NCBI RefSeq assembly: GCF_009789235.1
Contig: NZ_WSTB01000010.1
Coordinates: forward strand, 1-64,000
DNA: 64,000 nucleotides
From: Flavobacterium hydrocarbonoxydans
GTDB lineage: Bacteria > Bacteroidota > Bacteroidia > Flavobacteriales > Flavobacteriaceae
Direction: 5' to 3'
Below the pieces are notes generated by a model, which saw only the letters and a list, made by a program, of their open reading frames with translations, had not been told where the DNA came from and did not search any database. Positions 33,048 through 43,200 of the stretch are shown here, in pieces. A program made the translations under genes and the position numbers. The number at the start of each line of letters is the position of its first letter. Within the stretch, counting starts at the first letter, position 1.

Positions 33048-34325
33048 ATGAAAAACACCTCTACTCAGAAGAACTCTTTGCGACATGTTCTCTTTGGTTC
33101 CTTAATTGGCACCACAATAGAATTTTTTGACTTTTATATTTATGCCAATGCAGCTGTATTGGTTTTTCCTCAATTGTTTTTTCCCGGATCCGATCCTACT
33201 ACTTCAGTAATAGAATCTTTGGCCACTTTTTCGGTTGCTTTTTTTGCCAGACCCATTGGTTCTGCAGTTTTTGGGCATTTTGGAGATAAAATAGGAAGAA
33301 AAGCTACTTTGGTAGTGGCGCTATTGACGATGGGAATTTCTACAGTTTGTATCGGGTTGTTGCCTACTTATGCCAGCATCGGAATTTTGGCACCTATATT
33401 ATTAACACTTTGCCGATTTGGGCAGGGGCTTGGTTTAGGAGGCGAGTGGGGAGGAGCTGTTTTACTGGCAATCGAAAATGCACCGCCTAACAAACGTGCC
33501 TGGTACGGAATGTTTCCGCAATTAGGAGCTCCAATTGGGTTGTTGCTTTCTGGTGGAACTTTTTTAGTATTAACAGATTCTATGAGCCCTGAAGATTTTA
33601 TGAATTATGGCTGGAGAATTCCTTTTATTGCCAGTTCTTTATTGGTTTTAGTTGGTTTTTATATTAGAACAAAAATTACAGAGACCCCTTCATTCGAAAA
33701 TTCAAAAAAATTACACGAAGAAGTAAAAGTTCCTTTTCTTACCCTTATCAAATCCTATAAAAATCAATTAATTTTTGGCACTTTCGCAGCCATTACTACT
33801 TTTTTGGTATTCTATCTGATGACCGTATTTACCTTAAGCTGGGCTAATTCTGATTTAGGTTTTTCTAAAAGAGATGCTTTATTGATACAATTGTTTTCCG
33901 TATTGTTTTTTGCTTTTTTCATTCCCGTTTCGGCATTGGTTGCAGATAAAATCGGCCGCAGAAAAATATTAATTATTACTACGGTACTTATTGTATTATT
34001 CGGATTTCTATTTGCGTATTTTCTTAATTCAGGAAATCCTGTTTTGGTAACGGCATTTGTCTGTATCGGAATGTCATTGATGGGATTTACTTACGGACCG
34101 TTGGGAACATTTTTATCGGAATTATTTCCTACTACTGTTCGTTATTCCGGAGCATCATTAACATTCAATCTCGCAGGAATTCTTGGGGCTGCTTTTGCGC
34201 CTGTAATTGCAATTTGGTTTGCAACCCATTACGGAATTGCTTATGTTGGATACTATCTGTCAAGCGCAGCGGTATTAACACTGATTTCATTGCTGGTTAT
34301 ATCAAAGAAGGTACATAAGTTTTAG
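33048..34325 (+). CDS. MFS transporter, metabolite:H+ symporter (MHS) family
   Basis: 425 residues with twelve transmembrane segments by eye. The MHS family signature is clear: SLIGTTIEFFDFYIYA near residue 17, FARPIGSAVFGHFGDKIGRK (motif A) and LCRFGQGLGLGGEWGGAVL. A second DKIGRRK copy sits near the middle of the second half. Family members such as ProP, KgtP and CitA take up compatible solutes or carboxylic acids with protons. The substrate here cannot be read from the sequence. It is a single gene, ending in a bidirectional terminator. Confidence 0.9.
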   Translation: MKNTSTQKNSLRHVLFGSLIGTTIEFFDFYIYANAAVLVFPQLFFPGSDPTTSVIESLATFSVAFFARPIGSAVFGHFGDKIGRKATLVVALLTMGISTVCIGLLPTYASIGILAPILLTLCRFGQGLGLGGEWGGAVLLAIENAPPNKRAWYGMFPQLGAPIGLLLSGGTFLVLTDSMSPEDFMNYGWRIPFIASSLLVLVGFYIRTKITETPSFENSKKLHEEVKVPFLTLIKSYKNQLIFGTFAAITTFLVFYLMTVFTLSWANSDLGFSKRDALLIQLFSVLFFAFFIPVSALVADKIGRRKILIITTVLIVLFGFLFAYFLNSGNPVLVTAFVCIGMSLMGFTYGPLGTFLSELFPTTVRYSGASLTFNLAGILGAAFAPVIAIWFATHYGIAYVGYYLSSAAVLTLISLLVISKKVHKF

Positions 34326-34348
34326 AAAAAAGGAAATTACTTTAAAAA

Positions 34349-34384
34349 AAAAGGTAGTACTAATAATAGCACTACCTTTTTTTT
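34349..34384. terminator. Bidirectional terminator
   Basis: AAAAGGTAGT (34349-34358) pairs with ACTACCTTTT (34371-34380), with A and T runs on both sides. It lies between the converging transporter and adhesin genes. Confidence 0.8.
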
Positions 34385-34464
34385 ACATTGATTCTAAACA
34401 AAAAATAACCCCAGTTACAAAGAAGTTTACTTTGTGCTGAGGTTAATGTTTACTTTTAAATATT

Positions 34465-37400
34465 TTACCTTTTTAATGAAAAATGGGCTCTAAACTCAGC
34501 TCCGTTTAATCGCGTCACTACAAACCAATAATCAGAAGCAGGCTCATCTCTGCCAATATAGGTTCCGTCCCAGGCAGTATCAATCGATAATTCTTTGATG
34601 AATTTTCCGTAACGGTCAAATATCCTGATCTTGGAGTTTGGTGCCAAATAGGCGAAATTGATGGTCCAGGTATCGTTATAACCGTCATTATTAGGGGTAA
34701 AGAATTTTGGATAAGGCAGTTCATCAACATAATTTACGCATTCGACACCGGTAGCTTCAAAAACCTGTACCGTTACGGCCGTTCTCTCGCTTTCGCAATT
34801 GTCGATGGTTTGTGAGGCGTAGTAACTAATGTTATTTTGAAGTGGAGTTGCATCAGATAAGTTTGTTCCTCCAGTTTCGTCATTGTACCATTTAATATTT
34901 TGCCCAGTGATATTTATGTTGTTTATAGTAGCATTTTGTTGTTCACAGAAAGTCTGGACAGCATCTACTATCGGAGCTTTTGTATCTTGAATTTTTATGG
35001 TAATAGCTACTCTTTTGCTTTCGCAGCCGTTAATGGTTTGCGAAGCATAATAGGTAACGCCATTTTCGAGTACAGTAGAGGCTGGAAGAAGCGTTTCCCC
35101 TGAAACTGTTTCGTACCACTTAATATTTTCTCCCGTTATTGAAATGTCACTTAGTAATGCATTTTCATCAATACAAAAGGTCTGATTTTTTGAAGCAGCA
35201 GGTGATGGTGGGAAATCAGTAAAAGCTATAATAGTTGCTTTTACAGCTTCTGACATACATCCATTTGAATTTTTTATTCTGATGTTATAATCACCTGAGC
35301 TTAAAAAATCGGAAACAGCCACTGTGCTCCATGAAAGACCATCGTTAAAACTGTATTCTGATGCCAGAGTTGTAATCGTTATTTTCCCCTTAGAATTAGA
35401 ACAATCAGGCTGCAGAATAGTTTTTTCCGGTAAGCCTGGATAATCAGTTGGAGCTATTATCTGGATGTTTTTTATATCAGATTCACAGCCTACGGCATTT
35501 TTTACTTTTAGCTGATATGTTCCCACTGCTAAATTTCCTGAATTTGGGTTTGTACTCCAGGTTTTTCCATTATCAAAACTATATTGTGTCGCAACGGTTG
35601 TAATGGTTATGGAGCCAAATGGATTTGCGCATGTAGTAGGCTGTACCAAAGTTATTTCAGGTGTTTTTGGGGCATCTGGAGGCGTATTGACTATGGCCTC
35701 AGTTGCCTCAGAAATACATTCGCTTCCCGACTCTTTTGTTCTTATCCAATAGGTTCCTGGATTTAGCTGTAAAGTTGGATTGGTTCCCCATGTTTTTCCA
35801 TCATCAAAACTGTATCGATATTTGCTTGAATTTACCGTTACACTTCCTTTTGGATCACATCCAACGGGTTGTTTTATTGTTATTTGAGGAGCTTTAGGAA
35901 TTGCCACTTGTTTGATGGTAGTCATACAACTAGGTTCGGAAATACAGCCTTCGGAATTTTTGATTCTTAAACAATATTCGGTGTTTTCCTTTAAGTTAGT
36001 TGCAGTATTAGAGGTTGTCCAGGTTTTTCCATCATCAAAACTATAAGCTGCTGCTGGTGTCTGGATATTAATTACGATACCATTTACAGTGGCTCCCACA
36101 CATAAGGGTTGTTCTGAATCATATATATCTATTTTAAAAGTTGAAAAAGCATTGATGCTAACCGAGGCAGGGTCAGAAATACAGCCTTTATCATTTTTAA
36201 TTCTCACTAAATAAACACCAGGAGAAAAATTATTTTTAGAATTCCCGCTTTGCCATGTCAGTCCATTATCAAAGCTGTATTGTGTAGCAGAAGTTTTTAT
36301 CGTTATACTTCCTGTAGGAGTCAGACACGTAGGCTGAACTGTTGAAAATGTTGGCGCAGCTATAGTAGTATTCGATTTCAAAACGACATTCGTTGCCTCT
36401 GAAGGACAACTCCAATAGGTTTCTTTTATTTTTACTTGGTAAGTGCCAACTTCTAAAGACCCGGAGGTTGAACTGGTTCCCCAGTTTAATCCGTTATCAA
36501 AACTATAATATTGTCCATAGGTTGATACGGATATACTCCCATCCTTCGCACCACAGCTTGTAGGAGATGTTGTAGTAACAACAGGTTTAGGAGGAAGTGC
36601 AAGTGGCGCATCTAAATAAGCATATTGTACATTTGATTCGCAGCCTTTATCATTTTTTATTTTTATATAATAATAATTAGAGGTCGTGCTTGTATTTGTA
36701 AATACAGGGTTTGTAGTCCAGGTATTTCCATTATCAAAACTATACTGATCGGCTTTTGTAGTAATGGTTATAGTTCCTTTTGCCTCACAAGTAGGCTGTG
36801 CAACATTATAAAGAGGAATATCTAAAAAATAAGGTTCTAAGTAAGCATATTGACTGTTCGATACACAACCTTTGTTATTTTTTATTAAAATATAATAATA
36901 ACCGGAAGCTAAATTAGACGCAACTGGATTTGTAGTCCAGGAATATCCATTATCAAAACTGTATTGATCAGCAACAGTTGTAACGGTTATCGTTCCGCCT
37001 TTCCCGCAAGTAGGCTGTTCAATTTTAAAAGTGGGATTGTCCAGATAAAAAGGTTCAACAAATACATACTGCGTTGTAGAAATACATCCTAATTTATTTT
37101 TAACTACTAAATAGTAATATGTATTTGGAACAGGGTTTGATAAAATTGGATTTGTTGTCCAGGTACTTCCGTTATCAAAACTATATTGGTCTGCTACAGT
37201 AGTGATTGTTATATTTCCAGCTATCCCGCATGATGGAGGCAGAAAAGTATAAGAAGGAGTATCTAAATAAAAAGGATATATTTGAATATATTGCGTATTT
37301 GAAGTACAGCCGGCATTATTTTTTATTGCAATAGAATAATAATTACCCGGAACCAAATTAGTTGCTGTTGAATTAGTAACCCAAGTATTTCCTCCATCAA

Positions 37401-40050
37401 AACTATAAAAATCAGCTTTGGTCGTTATGCTAATGCTTCCTGGATTTCCACAAGTAGGTTGTGTAACGGTATATGCAGGATTGTCTAAATAAAACGTTTC
37501 TACAGTAATAGGGAGATAATAGGAAACGCAGCCCGTATAATTTTTTATTAAAATATAATAGTAATTATTCGGAATTAAATTAGGTAATGTTGGATCTGTT
37601 GTCCAAGTGTTTCCATTATCAAAACTATAAAAATCGGCTTTTGTAGTAATGGTTATGCTTCCGTTTTTTCCACAAGTGGGTTGTGTTAAAATATAGTTTG
37701 GATTGGCCAGATAATTAGAGTCCAGATATACATATATAGTGTTAGATTCACAACCTTTTTTATTTTTTACTTTTAAATAATAATAACCACTTGTTAAGTT
37801 TAACATTGTAGGATTGGTAGTCCAGGTATAGCCTCCATCAAAGCTATATTCATCCGCTACGCTGGTTATTTTTATACTTCCGATATTTCCGCAAGAAGGA
37901 TTTACTGCGACATAAGTAGGGTCTGGAAGAAAAAAGTAATCCAGATTTACGTATTGATAAGTAGAAGAGGTACAGCCTATTTCATTTTTTATCATGATAT
38001 AATAAGTACCTGGATTCAAACCTGTTGCAGTTGGATTGATGCTCCATGTATTACCGTTGTCAAAACTATATTCACTGGCAGGTGTCGTTATAGTAATGCT
38101 TCCTCCAACATCACACGTTGGTTTTGTATAAGTAAATGCTGGAGTTGGTAGATAAAAATAATCAAGGTTTACATATTCTGGATACGAAATACATCCTAAT
38201 TCATTTTTAAATACAATTTGATAGAACCCAGGTAAAAGATCGTTTGCAATAGGATCGGTAGTCCAGGTTAGACCGCCATCAAAACTATATTCGGATGCTG
38301 CGGATGTTATTTTTATAGTTCCTCCTGTTCCACAAACAGGCTGTATTTTTGTATAAGTCGGCGTCACTTTTAAATAAAAAGGCTCTATGCTAACGTAAGT
38401 TGAGTTTGATTCACATCCGGCATCATTTTTAATCTTAATTAAATACGAGCCAGGCTCTAAATTTGTAGCAACAGGATCGGTTGTCCAGGTTTTACCATCA
38501 TCAAAACTATATTCTTTTGCAATAGTAGAAATGCTTATTTGACCTCCTTTTCCGCAGGAGGGCTGAATAACACTAAATGTGGGATCTTTTAAAAAGACTC
38601 TATTAATTGCAACGAATTGCGACGAAGATTGGCAACCTGCAGCATCTTTTATTTTTATAAAATATGTTCCCGGTTCTAAATCATTTGCTGTTGAATTTGT
38701 TGTCCAGGTAGCACCATCGTCAAAGCTGTATTCTGCGGCACTTGTCGAATTTATTTTAATGGATCCTTTCGAATCACAGGTAGTTGGCTGAGTGACAGAA
38801 AAATCAGAATTTGCTAGTAATTGAGGTTCGATTATGCTAACTCCTGTTGAGGAGGAAACACAACCGCTTAATGTTTTTATTTTTACATAATAGGTTCCAA
38901 TAGGTAGCAAATCTTTTTTAGGACTGTCTTGCCAGGTTAATCCATTGTCAAAACTATATTTAGAGGCTGGAGTTACGATATTTATGGTTCCGCTAGGTTC
39001 TATACAATTGGGCTGAATTGTGGTGAAAGCAGGACCGGGAATAGTATTGTTTATAGTTAATTTTGTGCTCACATAACAATCGCCTCCATCTGTCACTTTT
39101 ACAGAATACTGACCTAAACTTGTAGCAAAAGAAGGAACTTTATAGGATTCGTTAGTTGCGCCACTAATTGCGATACCGTCTTTATACCATTGAAAAGTCT
39201 TTTTGGAGCTAACAGGTTTTGTTATTACAGCAGTTAAAACCAAATTATTATCGCAAAAAATACCAGTTTGCGAAATATTAACTCCAAAGGCTGCAGAGGT
39301 GTTTAATAATAAATTATCAAAATAGAAAAAAGGTGCTGAATTTGCACCCCATTCGTATTTTGGTGGTAGCGTACAAGGACTTCCTAAAATTACTGTATTT
39401 ATATCAATACTGGGTGTAAAGGTAATATTAAGAACACCCCATTCTCCTATAGGAGTATAATTCATACTGCCTAATATTATCCAATTTGAGTCCCAGGATG
39501 AGGGACAACCAGTAGTCATAAGTGGAAAAGTAGCACATTCGGCTTTTCCATAAAGAACAATATCAACAGGGCCGTAATCAATAACTCCTTCATTTCCAAG
39601 GTCAACACTTCCTGTTGCTGGTTTAGAAGCAATATTAAATGTTAATTGATAACTCGTTCCTGCCTTCATAGGATTTTTTAAGCAGGCACCTAAATATTCT
39701 TGCCAATCTTTTGCAAAAAAAGCACCTACAGCTGCATTTCCGTCAGGGAAAGGCGTCATACCTGCATTGTTTACATAACCGCAAGTATTAAAATAATCTG
39801 TTGTGGGTATTGTTGCTTGTTCCCAAGAAGTGGCAAAATTCAATTCAGATATTCCGCTTGGGCAAGTATTGAATTGCTCAAAAGAAGGATTTGGAATAAT
39901 AGAATTTATCACCGAGTTATTACAGACACATTCACTGTCATTCAAATCTATTTTTCCATCACCGTCATCGTCAATTCCGTTGTTGCAGTTTTCCTGAGAG
40001 TAGCTAAAGATTGTAAATAATAAAAAAAAAATGAGTAATTTTTGTTTCAT
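34465..40050 (-). CDS. Giant SprB-like repeat adhesin with T9SS type B sorting domain
   Basis: 1861 residues. The signal peptide MKQKLLIFFLLFTIFSYSQ is followed by an acidic calcium-type loop (NGIDDDGDGKID). A domain of about 200 residues (NPSFEQFNTCPSGI...) and an Ig-like domain come next. Then I count 17 tandem repeats of about 72-78 residues, each with a QPTC.. start, YSFDNGxTW core and a xGTYYxxIKNxxGC end. These are SprB-type repeats. Two Ig-like copies follow (IKWYE/IKWYN ... YYASQTI). The C-terminus is a CHU_C/type B domain with FFTPNNDGYNDTW and FDRYGKFIKELS. It should be carried to the cell surface by T9SS and act in gliding or adhesion. No PorP/SprF partner gene lies next to it. Confidence 0.92.
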   Translation of the reverse strand: MKQKLLIFFLLFTIFSYSQENCNNGIDDDGDGKIDLNDSECVCNNSVINSIIPNPSFEQFNTCPSGISELNFATSWEQATIPTTDYFNTCGYVNNAGMTPFPDGNAAVGAFFAKDWQEYLGACLKNPMKAGTSYQLTFNIASKPATGSVDLGNEGVIDYGPVDIVLYGKAECATFPLMTTGCPSSWDSNWIILGSMNYTPIGEWGVLNITFTPSIDINTVILGSPCTLPPKYEWGANSAPFFYFDNLLLNTSAAFGVNISQTGIFCDNNLVLTAVITKPVSSKKTFQWYKDGIAISGATNESYKVPSFATSLGQYSVKVTDGGDCYVSTKLTINNTIPGPAFTTIQPNCIEPSGTINIVTPASKYSFDNGLTWQDSPKKDLLPIGTYYVKIKTLSGCVSSSTGVSIIEPQLLANSDFSVTQPTTCDSKGSIKINSTSAAEYSFDDGATWTTNSTANDLEPGTYFIKIKDAAGCQSSSQFVAINRVFLKDPTFSVIQPSCGKGGQISISTIAKEYSFDDGKTWTTDPVATNLEPGSYLIKIKNDAGCESNSTYVSIEPFYLKVTPTYTKIQPVCGTGGTIKITSAASEYSFDGGLTWTTDPIANDLLPGFYQIVFKNELGCISYPEYVNLDYFYLPTPAFTYTKPTCDVGGSITITTPASEYSFDNGNTWSINPTATGLNPGTYYIMIKNEIGCTSSTYQYVNLDYFFLPDPTYVAVNPSCGNIGSIKITSVADEYSFDGGYTWTTNPTMLNLTSGYYYLKVKNKKGCESNTIYVYLDSNYLANPNYILTQPTCGKNGSITITTKADFYSFDNGNTWTTDPTLPNLIPNNYYYILIKNYTGCVSYYLPITVETFYLDNPAYTVTQPTCGNPGSISITTKADFYSFDGGNTWVTNSTATNLVPGNYYSIAIKNNAGCTSNTQYIQIYPFYLDTPSYTFLPPSCGIAGNITITTVADQYSFDNGSTWTTNPILSNPVPNTYYYLVVKNKLGCISTTQYVFVEPFYLDNPTFKIEQPTCGKGGTITVTTVADQYSFDNGYSWTTNPVASNLASGYYYILIKNNKGCVSNSQYAYLEPYFLDIPLYNVAQPTCEAKGTITITTKADQYSFDNGNTWTTNPVFTNTSTTSNYYYIKIKNDKGCESNVQYAYLDAPLALPPKPVVTTTSPTSCGAKDGSISVSTYGQYYSFDNGLNWGTSSTSGSLEVGTYQVKIKETYWSCPSEATNVVLKSNTTIAAPTFSTVQPTCLTPTGSITIKTSATQYSFDNGLTWQSGNSKNNFSPGVYLVRIKNDKGCISDPASVSINAFSTFKIDIYDSEQPLCVGATVNGIVINIQTPAAAYSFDDGKTWTTSNTATNLKENTEYCLRIKNSEGCISEPSCMTTIKQVAIPKAPQITIKQPVGCDPKGSVTVNSSKYRYSFDDGKTWGTNPTLQLNPGTYWIRTKESGSECISEATEAIVNTPPDAPKTPEITLVQPTTCANPFGSITITTVATQYSFDNGKTWSTNPNSGNLAVGTYQLKVKNAVGCESDIKNIQIIAPTDYPGLPEKTILQPDCSNSKGKITITTLASEYSFNDGLSWSTVAVSDFLSSGDYNIRIKNSNGCMSEAVKATIIAFTDFPPSPAASKNQTFCIDENALLSDISITGENIKWYETVSGETLLPASTVLENGVTYYASQTINGCESKRVAITIKIQDTKAPIVDAVQTFCEQQNATINNINITGQNIKWYNDETGGTNLSDATPLQNNISYYASQTIDNCESERTAVTVQVFEATGVECVNYVDELPYPKFFTPNNDGYNDTWTINFAYLAPNSKIRIFDRYGKFIKELSIDTAWDGTYIGRDEPASDYWFVVTRLNGAEFRAHFSLKR

Positions 40051-40203
40051 ATAGGGCTAATTAGTGCTTGTCAAATGTAATAAAATATATATTAAATAAA
40101 ACTCTTCAATTAATATTGCTGAGTTAGTTTTTTGCAACACATGCCGTTTTTATTGTTTTACAAAAAACGGATATTATATTTTTTTGAAAGTATCTTGTAA
40201 TTA

Positions 40204-43200
40204 TTAACGTTTCAAGGTAAAATGTCCTCTAAATTCAGCCCCATTTAAGCGGGTAACTACAAACCAATAATCAGATGAAGGTTCGTCTCTTCCAATATAG
40301 GTTCCGTCCCAGGCTGTATGAATGGATAATTCTTTAATAAATTTTCCGTAACGGTTAAATATCCTGATATTTGAGTTGGGTGCCAGATAGGCAAAATCGA
40401 TTGTCCAGGTATCATTATAACCGTCATTATTAGGAGTAAAGAATTTTGGATAAGGCAATTCATCTTCAAAATTAATGCAGTCTGCAGTTGTGGCTTCGAG
40501 AATTTGTATAGAAAAGGTATTTCTGTCGCTTTCACAACTATTTATGGTCTGAGAAGCATAATATGTTTTTCCGTTTTCAAGCGGAGTCATATTTGATAAG
40601 TTTTCTCCGCCAGTTAGGGCATTATACCATTTAATATTTTGACCGGTAATGTTAATATCGCTAATTGTTGCATTTTCCTGTACACAGAATTTTTGGTTGT
40701 TTTCGCCAATAGGCAACTTTGTATCCTGAATTTTTATAGTAATGGCTAACCTAGGGCTCTCACAATTATTTAAAGTTTGCGAAACATAATAATTTAGACC
40801 ATCCTCAAGTATGGTCGTGTTCTGTAAAATATTTCCGTTTACAGCAGCATCATACCATTTTAAATCGTTTCCATTTGCAATAACATCACTAATTGTAGCA
40901 TTTTGATCAAGACAAAAAATTTGGTTAGAATTTCCCGTTGGTAAAGGGGTGTCATATATAGTTACCAAAACCGGAAATCTTCCGCTTTCGCATCCTATAG
41001 TTTGCGAAGCATAATAAGTAGTATTGTTTTCTAATAATGTAGCGTTTGTTAACGGAGTCGTCGGAAGATCAGAGTCGTACCATTTTAAGTTTTGCCCTGT
41101 TAGTATAAGATTATTTAAAGTAGCATTTTCAATTTTACAGAAAGATTGATTACTGTCTCCTGTTGGAATAGCGGGTGTATTTTGTACAGCAACTGTAATC
41201 GCAATTCTATTGCTTTCGCAATTATTGATTGTTTGCGAAGCGTAATAGGTTTTTCCATCTTGAAGAGGAACTGTATTTGCTAAAACTGAAAGACTTGTGG
41301 CATCATCATACCATTTTATATTTTCACCTTCTACTAAGATGTTTGCCAGAGTTGGATTGTCTCCAGTACAAAAAGTTTGATTGACAATCCCAGTTGGTAC
41401 TGGTGTATTTAAAATAGTTACACCAACAGCAACTCTATCACTTTCGCAGCCATTTATGGTTTGTGAAGCGTAATATGTTTTACCATCCTCAAGCAAAGTT
41501 GTATTCGTTAGAAGCGTTCCGGCTATTAATTCGTCATACCATTTTAAGTTTTGTCCGGCAATATCAATGTCATTTAAAGTTGCATTTTGTTGAAAGCAAA
41601 AGGTCTGAGGATTTGTATTTACTATTGGTAAAGGTTGGCTGCTAATATTAACTGTTTGATTTTGAGTTGACGTATTGCCATTTCCATCATCATAATTCCA
41701 AACAATTGTATAAGTTCCAGGTAAACTGTACGATAGCGGATTTGTTGTGGTAGCCGTAATGGCTCCCGCACAAACATCAGTAGCTGTTGGAACTATTGTT
41801 ATAACGGTATTACAATCTCCAGTAACTGCTGGCAGATTTGTAAGGTCAGGAATAGGAGCTTCAACGTCTCCAATAACGACATCTATTTTTTTAGTATCAT
41901 CACAGCCGCCAGTGCCTGTAATTAAACAGCTGTATTCACCACTATTTATTGCTGTTGCGTTTAGAATCGTAGGATTTTGATCTGATGATGTAAAGCCATT
42001 TGGTCCTGTCCACGCATAAGTTGTTCCTCCGGAAGCTTTTAATTCTAAAGTATTTCCTATACAGATTGGGGAGTTGCTAGATAGAATGGGATTAGTAAGG
42101 CAGTCTTGAAATTTAGCAATAAAAGTATTGCCACCACTAATTGTTGGGTATTCTGTACCTGATGTTCCAAGATTGTTACTGCCTGTTGTTGATCCAATAG
42201 TATAAACATAGGCATTACTAAAAAAAATACCTTTTAAATAATCTTGGTGGTCACCTCCATAATACGTTCCCCATACAAGATTTCCCATGGTGTCAAATTT
42301 TGAAATAAACCCTTCATCAGAACCATTACTTGCTGATTGAAAAGTGTCAGGTGTTACAATATCTGTTTGACTTCTGGTATTTCCTGTTATGTATATGTTT
42401 CCATTATCAGATGTAAAACTGCTTTCGCAATTGTCATTTCCTTGTGCGTTTTCAGATCCATAATAGGTTCCCCATTGGCGAACTCCTTCAGAATTAAATT
42501 TGGCTAAAAATGTATCAACACCACCTACTTCTTGATTTTCTTTATGTGCACCTATAGTTGAAATGTTATTAATACTGTTTGTTGTTCCTGAGATGTATAT
42601 ATTGTTAGACGCATCAGATCCGATACCTGTTATTCGGTCATAATAATCATTTACCGATATGTGAAATGAAGCATCTCCACCATAATATGTACACCATAAT
42701 CTCTGTCCTTCAGGGTTAAATTTGACAATGAAACCATCCATAAAATGAATTTCTGTTTGATGTGCACCTGATGTTGAGATATTGGGTTGGTCAGAATCAA
42801 GAATCCAATATTGTCCTGCAAATATTAAATCATTATTTTTATCAATTGTGGAATACTTTATTATTCCAGGAAAATAACTTGCAGAAATCCTATTTCCTAG
42901 AGGTGAAAACTTTGCGAAAAAACCACACCCATCAAATGGGTCATTATTGATACTTTGAAATGCACTTGCAGTTGCAATATCATTTGTACTATGAGTTTCT
43001 CCACCTATTATCAAATTTTCGTCATTATCTAAGCTTAAAGTATTAATTAAATCTCTTTCCGATCCTCCATATAATGTTCCCCATATTTGCTGTCCATCAG
43101 TATTAAATTTAAGGATTAATCCATCTAATGTGAAATCTGGATTAGCAGTTTTGTATGCTCCAGATGTGGTAAGGTTGTCACCTGACGAATTGCCATAATC

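Noticed and set aside
39700..40020. 106-codon plus-strand frame inside the SprB-like adhesin
   Set aside because: It is antisense to the N-terminus of a clear 1861-residue protein and has no independent features.
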